Part shown: piece after piece, positions 1 through 10,037 of the stretch | Numbering within the stretch: position 1 is the stretch's first letter | Layout: the number at the start of each line of letters is the position of its first letter | Assembly (NCBI GenBank): GCA_016630955.3 | Contig: CM049988.1 | Span: 1,426,001-1,490,000, forward strand | Origin: Didymella arachidicola | Taxonomy: Eukaryota > Ascomycota > Dothideomycetes > Pleosporales > Didymellaceae | Reading direction: 5' to 3' | Length of the DNA stretch: 64,000 nucleotides | The notes under the pieces: model-generated | Database searches by the model: none | Told to the model about the DNA's origin: nothing | What the model saw: the letters and a program-made list of their open reading frames with translations, nothing else | Made by a program: the position numbers and the translations under genes

Positions 1-838
1 TGTTGGCTGCGCCGAGGTTTAGTTCGCCGTCGGCGAGACCGTCGCGCGAGCGGCTGAGGTGGATTGCGTAGAGTTTCGAGTCGATCAGTTTCGCGTCACG
101 CAGCGAGGTCATGATTTGTGCGCTGCCAGACACAGTGTCGCCCCGCCCGATGCCCAGGATGCCGTCCATGGGGTATGACTTGAATTCGTCCGAGACGTTG
201 GTTGCGAGGCCGAAGGAGACGCTGGGCGAAAGCGAGCCGATGTGCAGCGTGTCTGTTGCGAGGGTGCCGCTGACCGAGCCGGTACCGTAGGTGACGCTGA
301 AGGGCGTAGACTGCGTCTGCACAAGTCAGAAAGCGGCGAGCTGGCCGAAATGAATGAGACGTACTGTTAAAGAGCTCGAGTCGCCTTTGCCAAACGTCGT
401 GTGCGTTCGGCAGGCATCGCTCTTGCAGTCCTGGCCCATGACCCATGTGTTGCTCGCTGCCGAGTCGAGAAGCAAACGGTACTCTTCCTTGCTATCGCCA
501 AAGGTCACGGCGACCATGTAGCTCAGATCGCTCCCATCTTGGTCGACTGCTACGCTGTTTTGCTGGCTGGGGTTTTTCGAATCGACAATTTTGTATGTGT
601 TCTGCTGCCTCGAGCGCAGGGGGACGGGGACGCGTCGAAGCGGGAGTGTGATAGATCCCGAGTTCGCTGAATCTCTCCTCACTCCCAATCCCCCGCGAAT
701 CTCTCTTGAAAGCTCCGCACCTCGTCGACTCGACCATGTCGTTGCGCTACCGCTGTTGTACTGGTAGGGATAGAAGGCTGTGACTGTCGGCCACAGTGCA
801 GCTGATGCAGCCAGCCAAGTTGACAATTGGGCATGCAT
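1..838 (-). CDS. Secreted aspartic protease (pepsin A1 family), 5' part only
   Basis: The gene enters from the left edge, so only the N-terminal half is visible. The ATG at 838-836 opens a hydrophobic signal peptide (MHAQLSTWLAASAALWPTVTA). The open frame also extends upstream to a TTG, which I do not use. A basic pro-region follows, then the first catalytic loop LLLDSAASNTWVMG. Exon 1 is 838-365 and a 48-bp intron (364-317, GTACGT...TGCAG) leads in phase 0 to exon 2 (316 to below 1). Exon 2 encodes the flap region VTYGTGSVSGTL and MDGILGIGRG, both typical of pepsin-like enzymes. The second Asp motif lies outside the window. Unusually, the first motif reads Asp-Ser-Ala instead of Asp-Thr/Ser-Gly. 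Family members cleave proteins in acidic compartments or outside the cell; that this one is secreted is inferred from the signal peptide. Confidence 0.88.
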
Positions 839-1611
839 TGTTGATGTGATGAAGAACAGGAGATAAGGACTCAACTTCAACTAAGAAGTCAAGAAGTCAA
901 GAAGTCAATAAGCCAAGAAATAGCGCAGTGAAAGCAAATGCAAGGTCAAATTCCAGTGAGCGCCGCTGTCAAGGCAGAGAGTCCGGGAGCGTCTATCCAA
1001 ACAAGACAAACCTCAATCCCAAAGACACGGAGAAAGGGAGGTGCATGGCGGCCGACCACAAAGGGACAGCCATCTTCACGCTCGGCTCTTCCATGCGCGA
1101 TGCGACCATGGTGACGTCTGGGAGTCTGTGTTGCGTCCGTGTTGAGACGATCGACAGGATCAGGATGCTGGTGTTTGCAGCGAATGTGGGGCGACCCCTG
1201 ATTCTCAGCTACCAGACTGCCGGATCGAGGATCTTGAAACCGCCATTCGGTGCCAGGCACGCCAATAACGGCGTGTGGAACGCCTGTCATGCGTTATGTT
1301 GGGACGTTTGAGGGTTCCTAGGCGGGCGTCTGGATGGGGGAGAGGGGCTGGTGATTGCTGGGCTGGAGAGCTTAGCGTAGCTTATGGACTTGATACTATA
1401 TATTCCAACGCATCGATTCCAATTGAATGCAAACGACAGGTATGTCATCAAACAGGACTTTACTCGAAGGGACCGCTATGTGAAATGGATGCTCTCATGT
1501 AGTTCGTTATCGATATGTCCAGCCCTACGCCTTATGCTAATGATATGTCGTCTATCGAACCTCAGGCCAATAATTACTACGAAACTAAAACTCGACACCG
1601 ACACATGCCGT
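839..1611. other. Intergenic, no supported gene
   Basis: About 770 bp between the protease start and the 3' end of the J-protein gene. It contains an octamer repeat at 883-906 and overlapping frames on both strands (946-1290 minus, 928-1311 plus) with no recognisable motif or splice structure. The protease promoter must lie at the left end. Confidence 0.6.
883..906. repeat. Tandem octamer, three copies of AAGAAGTC
   Basis: Three perfect head-to-tail copies of an 8-bp unit, about 45 bp upstream of the aspartic protease start codon and probably within its 5' leader or core promoter. Confidence 0.85.
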
Positions 1612-2703
1612 CTAATATCTTCGGCGCAAGCCATGTGCAGCCAAAGTGTCGCAATTGGGCATTGGCATGTTCCTCGCCTGCGCCATGGCTTCCTCGTCGA
1701 CGAAGAACCACCCTTGCGCGTCTTGCATCTTCTTGCTCTGCGCATATTGCTCGTTGTTGCACCGTACGTCCAGCGTGTGTACGTACGAGTTCTCGACCTG
1801 CTTATCTAGCGCCTTCCACCTCTTGTCTCGCGGGTTGCTACCGTAGTCCTGACAGACGGAGTTTGCGACGTAGTAGTTGACGCCGAATGCGCCTTGTGAC
1901 TTGTGCATGCATGTGAACTCGCGCTGTGGTGTGAACGCAAACGACGGCCCTGAACTCGATGATCCGCCTGAGAAGAGTGACGATAGCAGTGGCAGGACGA
2001 AGAGGAATAGCAGCGGTAGGAGGTTCCCCAGTGCATTCCCCAGTCCCGGCGTCTCTTCACGCCCCGGCGGCTGCGCAGTCCCCGGTCTTCTTCTCGGTCG
2101 CCCGCCTCCAAACTGATGTACCCGCACGCCCGGTCCACCGCCGAGGTTGAACACGAAGCCTGGCCCTGTGTCGAAGCCGCCTATCTACATTAGCCCAGAT
2201 CTTCCGCGTCCACGACCAATGTGGGTGTGGCATTTGGACCTACCGAACGGCGCGCCAAAGCCTCCGCCAAAGAACTGCCTGAACAGCTCTTCTGGCGTCA
2301 TCTCCTCCTGGAATCCACCACCCCTCTGTCCTGCGAACCCGCTGAACGGTGATCCTCCTGCGCCCCCAGCCGCCGCAGGGTTGAAGCGCGCATCCGGATC
2401 GCCTCCAAACTGGTCAAACTTGGACTTCTTTTCCGGGTCGCTGAGGACCTGAAAGGCCTTGCTGACGAGCTTGAATGCCTCGTCGGCGCCCGCGTAGCCG
2501 TTCTTGTCCGGATGTGTGAGCAGCGACAGCTTTCGGTATGCCTTCTTGATCTCGCCGTCGGTGCACGTCTTTTTTACGTCTTCGAGGCCCAGGATCTCGT
2601 AGTAGGCGGTTGGCGCGCACCTCTTGATGCGCAGAACGGCTGCCTTCTGCTCGACGGTGTAGGCGCGGCCGGCGGAGCCATCGTGGTGTGCGCGGTCGGA
2701 CAT
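1612..2703 (-). CDS. ER membrane J-protein (DnaJ domain plus DUF1977-type C-terminus)
   Basis: Exon 1 is 2703-2244 and exon 2 is 2180-1612. They are separated by a 63-bp intron (GTAGGT...GCTAATGTAGATAG) and give 342 residues. The J domain (about residues 35-105) carries the HPD motif in LSLLTHPDKNGYAGADEAF, which stimulates Hsp70 ATPase. A Gly/Phe-rich linker follows (about 110-165). Then comes one hydrophobic segment, LGNLLPLLFLFVLPLLSSLF, and a C-terminal domain with paired Cys and Tyr residues like the DnaJB12/B14 family. Such proteins are anchored in the ER membrane with the J domain in the cytosol and recruit Hsp70 for ER-associated degradation. Start and splice sites are clear. The gene is divergent from AIM19, 379 bp away. 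Confidence 0.9.
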
Positions 2704-3082
2704 GGCTGTGGTGTGGTGTGGTGGAGGGGCCTGGGATAAGTGGCCGCGGAGGTGGCCGCGAAGAGAGAACGTGTGCCCAGACGCGCAGTGGACAGTGGAC
2801 TCTGTATATGGAGAGTGTGCGCGGGAGACTGGACAGTCGTGCGTGGACGGCGATCTGTTGTTGTGGGATGCCAGATGCGGCTCGGCAGCGTCGATGTTTC
2901 GAGGCCACTTTCCAGAGACCGGGGTCTCGAGACTAGCCGCAGTAGCAGCACCAGGGCACGGACTGAGGATTCACGTCATTGAACCACGACTTTCACATCT
3001 GATCTTACGCGAGAACTACATTGCCAAAGCATCAGCCCTCCATTCCTCAATCGCTCGTCTGAAGTCTGGTATACGCCCTGCC
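2704..3082. promoter_or_regulatory. Divergent promoter region, J-protein / AIM19
   Basis: The 379 bp between two head-to-head start codons must contain both promoters. I see no TATA box and assign no specific site. Short frames here are shadows. Confidence 0.6.
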
Positions 3083-3618
3083 ATGTCTCAAGAAGCCAAA
3101 AAGTCTACTCTCCAATCGCTGCGCAACTGGGGCGGTACGTTTTTATCCATCCATCCAACCTGAGTTCCAGCTCTCACGTGCTCCATTCTCATATCACTAC
3201 CAACTTCTCTCAATGTACGTCCCCTAACGGCTCCTCAGAAAACTCCGTACCGCCGACTCTCCTCGCGACACTCATCACAGCCCAGCATGCGCGCCCCTTC
3301 CAGCCACTGCCAATGATGTTTGCGCCTGTGCTGCTCTTTTCGTCCTACTTGAACTTGAGCGACTACAAGACCGACGCTGCCGGTATAACCGCGGCATGGA
3401 GTGGTCTGTACGGGCTGCTGGCTCTCAGGCGAAGTCAGGTACGATGAGACTTTTCGTAGTTACAGGTAATTCATGCTGATGCGGTGCAGAAACTGAGAAA
3501 CAAATTCACTGTCAGAGGTGCAGTCAGAGGCGCGTCGCTGGCGCTTTGTGCTGTCAATGTAGCCGGCTGCGGGTTGGCGTACACGTTTGGAAAACGCGAA
3601 AAGGAGGAGGAATCGTGA
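3083..3618 (+). CDS. AIM19: AIM19-like small mitochondrial protein
   Basis: Three exons, 3083-3134, 3239-3438 and 3490-3618, give 126 residues. The donors are GTACGT and GTACGA; the acceptors are CTCAG and TGCAG, and all phases close. The product starts MSQEAKKSTLQSLRNWGENS and contains QHARPFQPLPMMFAPVLLFSSYLNLS and a second hydrophobic stretch near the end (AVNVAGCGLAYTFGKRE). This pattern matches the fungal AIM19 family (altered inheritance of mitochondria), small proteins with two or three membrane-embedded segments. The molecular function is unknown in the family. Its 3' end faces the ERG19 3' end across 159 bp. The family assignment rests on recall of the conserved HARPFQPLP and SSYLNL blocks. 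Confidence 0.82.
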
Positions 3619-3777
3619 TTGGTCGACCCACACGCTGTATCATAATGTACAATGATTCTAATATCACACGAAGGGTGAACATCTTTGCCTGGCTGCACAT
3701 AAGCAGCGTATTACATTCTCAACACTCGATCTTCAAATGTGCGGTTACGAGGGTATCTATCGCTACTTCTGCAACGC

Positions 3778-4977
3778 TCAGTACAACACGGAGATTGGCT
3801 CGCCCTTCTCGTTGATCAAGGCATCCTCGGTCTTCACTGGGCCTGAGCCGACACCTGTTAGGATGACCCTGCTAACGCCCTCTTTCAACAGACCAACGGC
3901 GACCTCGGCCTCAGTGTTTGCCTTCTCAGCGGCCTCGTAGTTGCCCTCGACAGCAGTACCGCGCTCGCCGCTCCAGCCATCCTTGTTGGCCAGAAGAGTC
4001 TTGAAGACGCCCGCAACGGCCTTCTCGTTCTCCTCCAGGTAGTAGATGACTGCATTTGGCCCTGCATCGAAAGTGTAAGCAGCAATGATCTTGCCAGCGG
4101 CGTTGTTGATCTGCTCAACCATCTTGATCGCCGCCCTGGAGACGTCGTTCAGGTAGAAAATGGGCGGGTAGGTATCGAGGCAAGTAGCGTGGAACGAGTT
4201 GCTGTCCATCATGGTGACCTTTGCGAAAGTCTCAAAGTCCTTGTTCTTGATGGCATCCTGCATCTCCTTCATGCGTCTGGGCACTGTTTCGCTTGCCCTC
4301 GAGGCAAAGAGAGACGAAGTCGCAACAGTGGTCTGCATGCCAGATGTGCTCGAGACATCCTTCTTCGCAGCGCTGACGACTAGGATGATGGCACGCATGT
4401 TCGGCCAGTGACTCGCAGGAGCAACCTCGAACGCTTTGCTGTCTGAGCCATCAGCCTCAGAGCCCTGCTCCCAGCCGACATATCCACCGAACAGACTCCG
4501 GCATGCCGATCCAGAACCCTGGCGAGCGATGCGCGAGAGCTCTGTAGGGTCAGCGGGCAGCTCGTAGAGATTTGCGATCGCGCGGACAAGGGCAGCGAAA
4601 CCAGCAGCGCTGCTAGCGAGACCCGCAGCGGTGGGGAAGTTGTTCTCGGAAGCAATCTTCAACGGCAACTTTGAGAGCTTGGGTGCGTTCGAGTCCTTAG
4701 CCTCGACCTCCTTTCTCAGAGCCCTGAGCTCACGGAAGCACGCTTGTGTGCGGGCGCCAGAAACATCCTGGGGCTTGCCATTGAGCAGCAGCGAGTCTTC
4801 GGCGGGATATGAGGCGGAGCACGAGGCGGTTGTGTGAGTGCGCAGGTCATTCTGCGAGAGGGTGACACTGAGAGACGAGTTGGTGGGCAGATTGAGGTTG
4901 GGGTCGCGCTTGCCCCAGTACTTGATTACGGCGATGTTTACGGGTGCGGTGGTGCTGGCACGGTAGATTTCAGACAT
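3778..4977 (-). CDS. ERG19: Diphosphomevalonate decarboxylase
   Basis: A single exon of 399 residues, starting at the ATG 4977-4975. The frame extends upstream without an ATG that fits the family. The enzyme uses ATP to convert mevalonate 5-diphosphate to isopentenyl diphosphate, the last step of the mevalonate pathway feeding ergosterol, dolichol and prenyl groups. Visible marks are the N-terminal VNIAVIKYWGKRD and PTNSSLSVTLSQ, the GHMP-kinase glycine/serine loop ENNFPTAAGLASSAAGFAAL, and RQGSGSACRSLFGGYVGWEQ, which provides active-site Ser and Arg residues. Length matches yeast Erg19 (about 396). It is cytosolic in the family. It shares a 395-bp divergent promoter region with the heme lyase gene. 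Confidence 0.97.
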   Translation of the reverse strand: MSEIYRASTTAPVNIAVIKYWGKRDPNLNLPTNSSLSVTLSQNDLRTHTTASCSASYPAEDSLLLNGKPQDVSGARTQACFRELRALRKEVEAKDSNAPKLSKLPLKIASENNFPTAAGLASSAAGFAALVRAIANLYELPADPTELSRIARQGSGSACRSLFGGYVGWEQGSEADGSDSKAFEVAPASHWPNMRAIILVVSAAKKDVSSTSGMQTTVATSSLFASRASETVPRRMKEMQDAIKNKDFETFAKVTMMDSNSFHATCLDTYPPIFYLNDVSRAAIKMVEQINNAAGKIIAAYTFDAGPNAVIYYLEENEKAVAGVFKTLLANKDGWSGERGTAVEGNYEAAEKANTEAEVAVGLLKEGVSRVILTGVGSGPVKTEDALINEKGEPISVLY

Positions 4978-5372
4978 GTTGACGTGCGGGAGGGTCTGAC
5001 TGGCGAGGAGTGCGAGGAACGCGGAGGAGGGGTGGAGAGAAAGGAGTTGGTGGGGTTTGTTTGTGCAGAGCCAAAACTTCAACGACGCCGCAGACAAGTC
5101 TACCACAAGCGACAGCAATTGATATGGTGTATGGCTAGAATGAGCCCTGAGGATCTTCGGTACTCCTTTTCTGTTATCGATAAATTTACCAGCCCTCAAT
5201 TCATGAGGCTAAACCTCTCCAAAGCGGTGAGCTGGATAGAAGGATGGTAGCCAGACCCGCGGCCAATTACAGCAGCCGGCATTGCACTGCACGCCGAACC
5301 CCGTCCCTGGTCAGCTTTTTGGCCATCTCGTCATTCGCGACGTGTATCGCAAAGCAACCCGACACCGACACA
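4978..5372. promoter_or_regulatory. Divergent promoter region, ERG19 / heme lyase
   Basis: 395 bp between two head-to-head start codons. An in-frame upstream ATG for the heme lyase occurs at 5244. No clear TATA box or operator was recognised. Confidence 0.55.
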
Positions 5373-6227
5373 ATGTCTGCACAGCACGATGAGGCCGCCG
5401 CGGCCGGATGTCCCGTAGACCACAAAGCGCGCGAAGCCTGGCTCGAACAAGCTCGCGCTGCAGGCAACGCAGCACCCAACCCTCACACCTCCGCTTCGCC
5501 GCCGGCGCCCACACAATCGCCCGCAGCAGCAGCAGCAGCAGCAGCACCGACACAATCCAACGCAGCCGCTGCAACAAAACCCTCTACCGTCCAGCAATCA
5601 TGCGACTCCTCGTCCCTTGACCAATCCACCAGCTCTCCCACACCAGCAACCAGCCTCCCCTCCAACATGCGCCTGGGCACCGACCGCGAAATCAGCACCA
5701 TCCCACGCTCCACGCCCACCGCTCCTCTCTCGCACCCCGCCAACAACGAGAAAGACACCGGCGCCGACAAAACAACAGGGAACTGGATCTACCCGAGCGA
5801 GCGCATGTTCTTCGACGCCATGCGGCGCAAGTCCTTCGACCCGGAGGCGCGGGACATGGCCGCCATCGTGCCGATTCACAACGCGGTCAACGAGCGCGCC
5901 TGGCACGAGATCAAAGCGTGGGAAGCCGGGCGCGGCAGCGAGGCCTGCGGCGGACCCAAGCTCGAGTCCTTCTCCGGTCTGAGCACTAGTCTGACGCCGC
6001 GCGCAAGGTGGAATGCGCTGCTGGGGTATCAGCCGCCGTTTGATCGGCACGATTGGGTGGTTGATCGCTGTGGGAGCAAGATTGAGTATGTGATTGATTT
6101 CTATGCGGGGAAACAGCGGCCGGGACAGCCGGCGGGACAGGGGCTAAATTTCTATCTGGATGTGAGGCCCAAGTTGAATAGTTGGGAGGGCGTCAAGACA
6201 AGAGTCAGTCGGTTCTGGGGCTTCTAA
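5373..6227 (+). CDS. CYC3: Holocytochrome c synthase (cytochrome c heme lyase)
   Basis: A single exon of 284 residues from the ATG at 5373 (context ACAATGTC). An in-frame ATG at 5244 would add 43 residues, but the family normally has no long presequence. The enzyme attaches heme covalently to the CXXCH motif of apocytochrome c in the mitochondrial intermembrane space. Evidence: the N-terminal Cys-Pro heme regulatory motif (AAGCPVDHK), a low-complexity Ala/Pro/Ser linker including a GCA-repeat poly-Ala tract (5525-5547), then the conserved core with NWIYPSERMFFDAMRRK, AIVPIHNAVNERAWHEIKAWE and the C-terminal HDWVVDRCG...YVIDFYAG, LNFYLDVRPKLNSW. Whether it serves cytochrome c, c1 or both cannot be read from the sequence. 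Confidence 0.95.
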   Translation: MSAQHDEAAAAGCPVDHKAREAWLEQARAAGNAAPNPHTSASPPAPTQSPAAAAAAAAPTQSNAAAATKPSTVQQSCDSSSLDQSTSSPTPATSLPSNMRLGTDREISTIPRSTPTAPLSHPANNEKDTGADKTTGNWIYPSERMFFDAMRRKSFDPEARDMAAIVPIHNAVNERAWHEIKAWEAGRGSEACGGPKLESFSGLSTSLTPRARWNALLGYQPPFDRHDWVVDRCGSKIEYVIDFYAGKQRPGQPAGQGLNFYLDVRPKLNSWEGVKTRVSRFWGF

Positions 6228-6403
6228 AGACAGTGTGAGATGGGTGTATGATATGTACGATCAAGACATGGAGTGCATGGCCGACTGTAGTGTAAATGTG
6301 GCACTGGCGTTCTGTGGGTTTGGTAGGTTATGGCAATGGGAACACCATGCTCTGCTTGATGGAGAATACATGTACATTGATATGCGGTCCAGTAATCTAA
6401 GAT

Positions 6404-8422
6404 CTATCGCACAGCTTGTATCATCTCCGGCTGCTTTGCGACAGCGGCTGCCTTCTTGGCATCTGAGATCTCCAGCATGCTCATTCCCATCCCACTCATG
6501 TATTTGTCGAAGCTGCTGAGCACATTTTGCAGCCCCTTCTGCAGGCAGTCCCTAACATGCTCAACCTCTGGGATCTTCTTCCGCTCAACTTCGGGCTTCG
6601 ACAGAGTATCCCTGTCGCTCCAGTGAACCTGCAAGCTGCCCATATATGCGTCAATTCTGGTGAGGGCAATGGTAAAAGTACGGATGATAGACGGTACGCT
6701 TTCGTGGAATCGTCCAATAGCGTCCTCTGAGATGGAGAACACGGAAAGGTTCGTCAGTGCAGTGACAGCGTTGCAAATCAGCGAAATGCGTGAATATGGT
6801 GCGCCCAGTACGACAAGCTTCGCCTCGCGAGGCAACGAGTGACTGAAGATGAAGCCAAAGGGTGATGCAAGAATCTTCGTGGAGACGGTTGATGCGACGG
6901 ACTCGGCTTGCTGGGCGCCTTCCTGGGCCTTCTGCAGGCCCCTGTTAATGCCCTCACGACCCCATGCTTGCTGTGAGTTGCCTGGCGAACTATGTAACTT
7001 GGCTATGCCGGACGTTGCAGTCTCGAAGTGCTCCCACTTTGTGCTTGGCTTTGGAGGCAAAGCCACAATTTGCTTGTCATCCTTCAGAGGCTGAGAGATT
7101 TGGGGCACGAGATTGACGGATGGTGCAGGCTGCGGTGCAGCAGATGCGGCAGCCTGCTGATACGCAGGATCAAGGCCAACGTTCAGACGCTCGGTGAGAA
7201 GCTTGATCTCTGCAAGACACAGTTCGGCGATCTGCTGGAAAGTCGGAGCCTTCTTACGGCTCATCTCAGCGTAGATGGTCTTGCGACGATCAGGAAACGC
7301 ATCTGTGATTAGGGCCAGCTCCCAGAATGCCATAGACTGCGTGATGGTTAGAGATGGTCTCAAGCTCGAACGAATCCACTTACCTTGGGTGCATCCTTCT
7401 TCGCCTTCAGACCATTCAGCAGCGTGCCGTTGGGATCCTTTGAATCGCTCGTGATGGGCTTGTTATTCTTTAGTGGCTCGAGCGCAATGTAGGAATCGAA
7501 CGCCTTGTTGACAAACTCCCATAAAAGCACGAGAAGCGTGCCCTCCACGACAAACTTGGATACCAGTGGTGCGAACGGAGCCAGTCCGGTGGGTTTCGAG
7601 GTCTTTGACAGGCTGATGAAGTTACGGCTGAAGTTGTAGTAGTGCTCCCAGATCAGATGCCGGGGTCCAATGAAGTAGACAAAAGACCCAGCAACGGTGA
7701 CAAACAACGTCAGGCTCGCAGAAGTGACGAACATTGGGCGTAGCTGCTTTATGAGTACCTTGATCGGTCTGGGGCCCCTCTTCACCGGCGCATCCGCTGC
7801 TGCGACTTCGCCAAGCTTCCTTGGTTGCATGGCCGGTATGTCGATGCGGTCGTAATTCTTCCAGAGATGTACACCAGTCTGAGCGACGGCCAGCGTGTTG
7901 AACAAGAAGCGTAGGTACAGCGGTCGCTCGTTTAGCTTCAGTCTCTCGTGGGCGCGCCCCAGCTCGGTGAAGTTGAGCTTGTCCTCCACAGTGCGTGACC
8001 AAACGTACGTCTCATTGAAAAGCCAGGCAGAGAACATGTAGAAGGCGAGCGTAAGGATCGTGTTCTTCCGCAAGAAGTACTTGTGGAACGTCTCGGCGCG
8101 TGTCAAGGTCTGTCGCGGGCCCACGTGCCATTGTGCTATTCGCAGCAGGTAGATTGTGAGGGCAGGAATGAACAGGAGAAGCGTACGAATGCCCGTGGGG
8201 CCGAAAGGTAGCCAAAGCCACAGGACTGTGCTTAGGGTTAGCAGAGCTCTCTCAAATACGCATGGCCGGCTTACAGTTGTCCCACTTGCTTTGCCAGCAT
8301 GCAATGGCATAGCAGAGCACAACGGTATATCTGCTAGCTCTTATAAACCTTGAATGAAGTGCCGGCGTCAGGTAGTCGCGGTATGGACGCGTTCCAGTGC
8401 CCAAAGGCGCGAGGGCTGCCAT
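6404..8422 (-). CDS. NDC1: Nucleoporin NDC1, integral nuclear pore / spindle pole membrane protein
   Basis: Three exons, 8422-8275, 8225-7384 and 7336-6404, encode 640 residues. The introns are 49 bp (GTAAGC...CACAG) and 47 bp (GTAAGT...ACGCAG) and phases close exactly. The N-terminal third has the multi-spanning membrane region expected of Ndc1. It opens with RPYRDYLTPALHSRFIRASR and continues through FLWLWLPFGPTGIRTLLLFI and later hydrophobic segments. The soluble C-terminal half (KWEHFETATSGIAKLH, LVVLGAPYSRISLICNAVTA) faces the pore. Ndc1 anchors the pore complex in the nuclear envelope and, in yeasts, inserts the spindle pole body. The exon junctions fall inside conserved blocks, so two shorter frames that look separate are one gene. 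It is divergent from PEP12. Confidence 0.9.
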
Positions 8423-8809
8423 GCTTGCGGTTGGTGCGAGTTTGCTCAGGATTTCGTGTCGTTAAAAACGATTTCAAGCTTTATGTCATGGCAGGACTAG
8501 AGAGAAGATAAGGCGTTGCACCGCCAGCACAAGGGAAGGACAGGAAGTGGGGCTGTTGAAGTAGGGAAAGCAGCTCGACTTTCTCAAATAAACAAGCCGC
8601 AGCGTTTTGGGTGATCCACACGGGCTTGGCCCGAGCAGCGCATGACGCGGGCAGGTACCTGCCGAGCAGCCAACCTCCAGGTAGCGGCTTCAACACTTGC
8701 ACAATCTCTCTAGGCTTCAGCAATCGTTTCATACCGGTCGCATAGAGCAGTATAACATCTTTGTCGCTGCAAGGAAAGATTCAAGCCCGTATCTCAGGTA
8801 CTCAGCATC
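8423..8809. promoter_or_regulatory. Divergent promoter region, NDC1 / PEP12
   Basis: 387 bp between two head-to-head start codons. No distinct promoter element was identified. A short minus frame (8481-8732) has no support. Confidence 0.55.
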
Positions 8810-9674
8810 ATGTCGTTTCAGCGCAGCAACGCTCTCGAAAGCCAACCCACCACTTGGAGGCGTGAGGACGATCCTCAGTACGCCGACGACCCAGAGTTCC
8901 GTGATTTTGCCAGCAAGATCTCTGATGACCTGTTCGCTCTCACCCGAAATGTCGCGCGCCTTTCGACCGAGATTTCGAAGCTGGGGACGAAGCAGGAGAC
9001 AGCACGAGTTCGGGAAAGAGTGAAGAGCACGACCGAGGAGACAGCAGACAAGTTCAAGGAAATCGGCGAGGGCGTCAAGAAGATTGCTCAGTGGCCTGAT
9101 GTCGGTGTATGTCGAAGCTCTTCCTGGTGTAAAGGAAGTCAAGGCTAACCACAGGCAGCCATCCCAGAAGTTCACGCAATCCAAGCTCAGCCGCGAGTTC
9201 AAAGCTTCTCTTACCGAATTCCAGCAGCTCCAGAAGCAGGCTCTCGAGAAGGAGAGAGCTTCAGCATCTGCCGCACGAGCAGCCATGGACGACCAGGCTT
9301 CGCCAAGCATGGAGCGCACCGAGTTCGGCCAGCAGCAGGAGCAGGAGCAGCTACGTTTAGCGAGCCAGGACGAAGTCGACTTCCAGGAATCGCTCATCAT
9401 AGAGCGCGAGTCTGAAATCCGCAACATCGAGCAGTCTGTTGGCGAGCTTAACGAGCTCTTCCGTGACGTTGCTCACATGGTACACGAGCAGGGTGCTCAG
9501 CTTGACATCATCGAGGAGAATGTGGAGGTCACGCACGATGCATCGAGAGGCGCGCAGATCAACCTGAAGCAGGCGAGTAACTACCAGAAGAGTGCAAGGA
9601 GCAAGGCCTGTATACTCCTGCTCATCCTCGCGATTGTTCTGGTCATCATCATACTTGCCGTGGTTTTAGATTAA
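8810..9674 (+). CDS. PEP12: Endosomal/vacuolar syntaxin (Qa-SNARE), Pep12-like
   Basis: Two exons, 8810-9106 and 9159-9674, joined across a 52-bp intron (donor GTATGT, acceptor CTAACCACAGGCAG), give 270 residues. The junction restores the family sequence WPDVGPSQKFTQSKLSREF. The N-terminal part forms the helical Habc region. The SNARE helix runs from about ERESEIRNIEQSVGELNELF and carries the ionic-layer Gln in VHEQGAQLD. A single C-terminal membrane anchor (CILLLILAIVLVIIILAVVL) ends the protein, so it is tail-anchored. Family knowledge places Pep12 on late endosomes, where it drives Golgi-to-endosome vesicle fusion. The block EQLRLASQDEVDFQESLIIE is typical of the fungal Pep12 group rather than Sso1 or Tlg2. 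Confidence 0.94.
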
Positions 9675-10037
9675 ATACTGCCTGCATCTCGCTACGAGCT
9701 GATCGTTACTAGCGTTTTTGGATCATATGAAGAGTTCTTATACCACGGATTGGGGCGCATTGGTTGGTTTCATCTTGTCTGTCGTTCGGTACTGCGCAGC
9801 GTTGTTGTAGTGTACGTTTAATGCAAACGCTGCGGTGCTCACTTGTTCACTGGAGTATTTTTGCTGCTTCATTGCATTCAACGTCTCTTTACAGTTGCAC
9901 TGCGATATTGCAGTCACTAATGTCGCGGTTGCCTGCTGGGTCAATGCGCGCAGACTTGGAGCAGGTACGCTGAGCTTCACCTACTCACTTCCAGTGCCTG
10001 CCTCAGAACACCTCGGCAACGATCTCCAGTCAGCATC
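9675..10037. other. Intergenic, PEP12 3' end to BTB gene
   Basis: 363 bp with no gene. It must hold the PEP12 terminator and the promoter of the BTB gene. An overlapping minus frame of 80 codons (9738-9980) has no recognisable features. Confidence 0.55.

Noticed and set aside
5244..5372. N-terminal extension of the heme lyase as a mitochondrial presequence
   Set aside because: The family normally lacks a long presequence, and the ATG at 5373 begins the conserved N-terminus with the Cys-Pro motif.
7360..8322. An apparently separate membrane protein gene beside the 6404-7363 frame
   Set aside because: Both frames are exons of NDC1; the intron between them has GTAAGT and ACGCAG and closes in phase.
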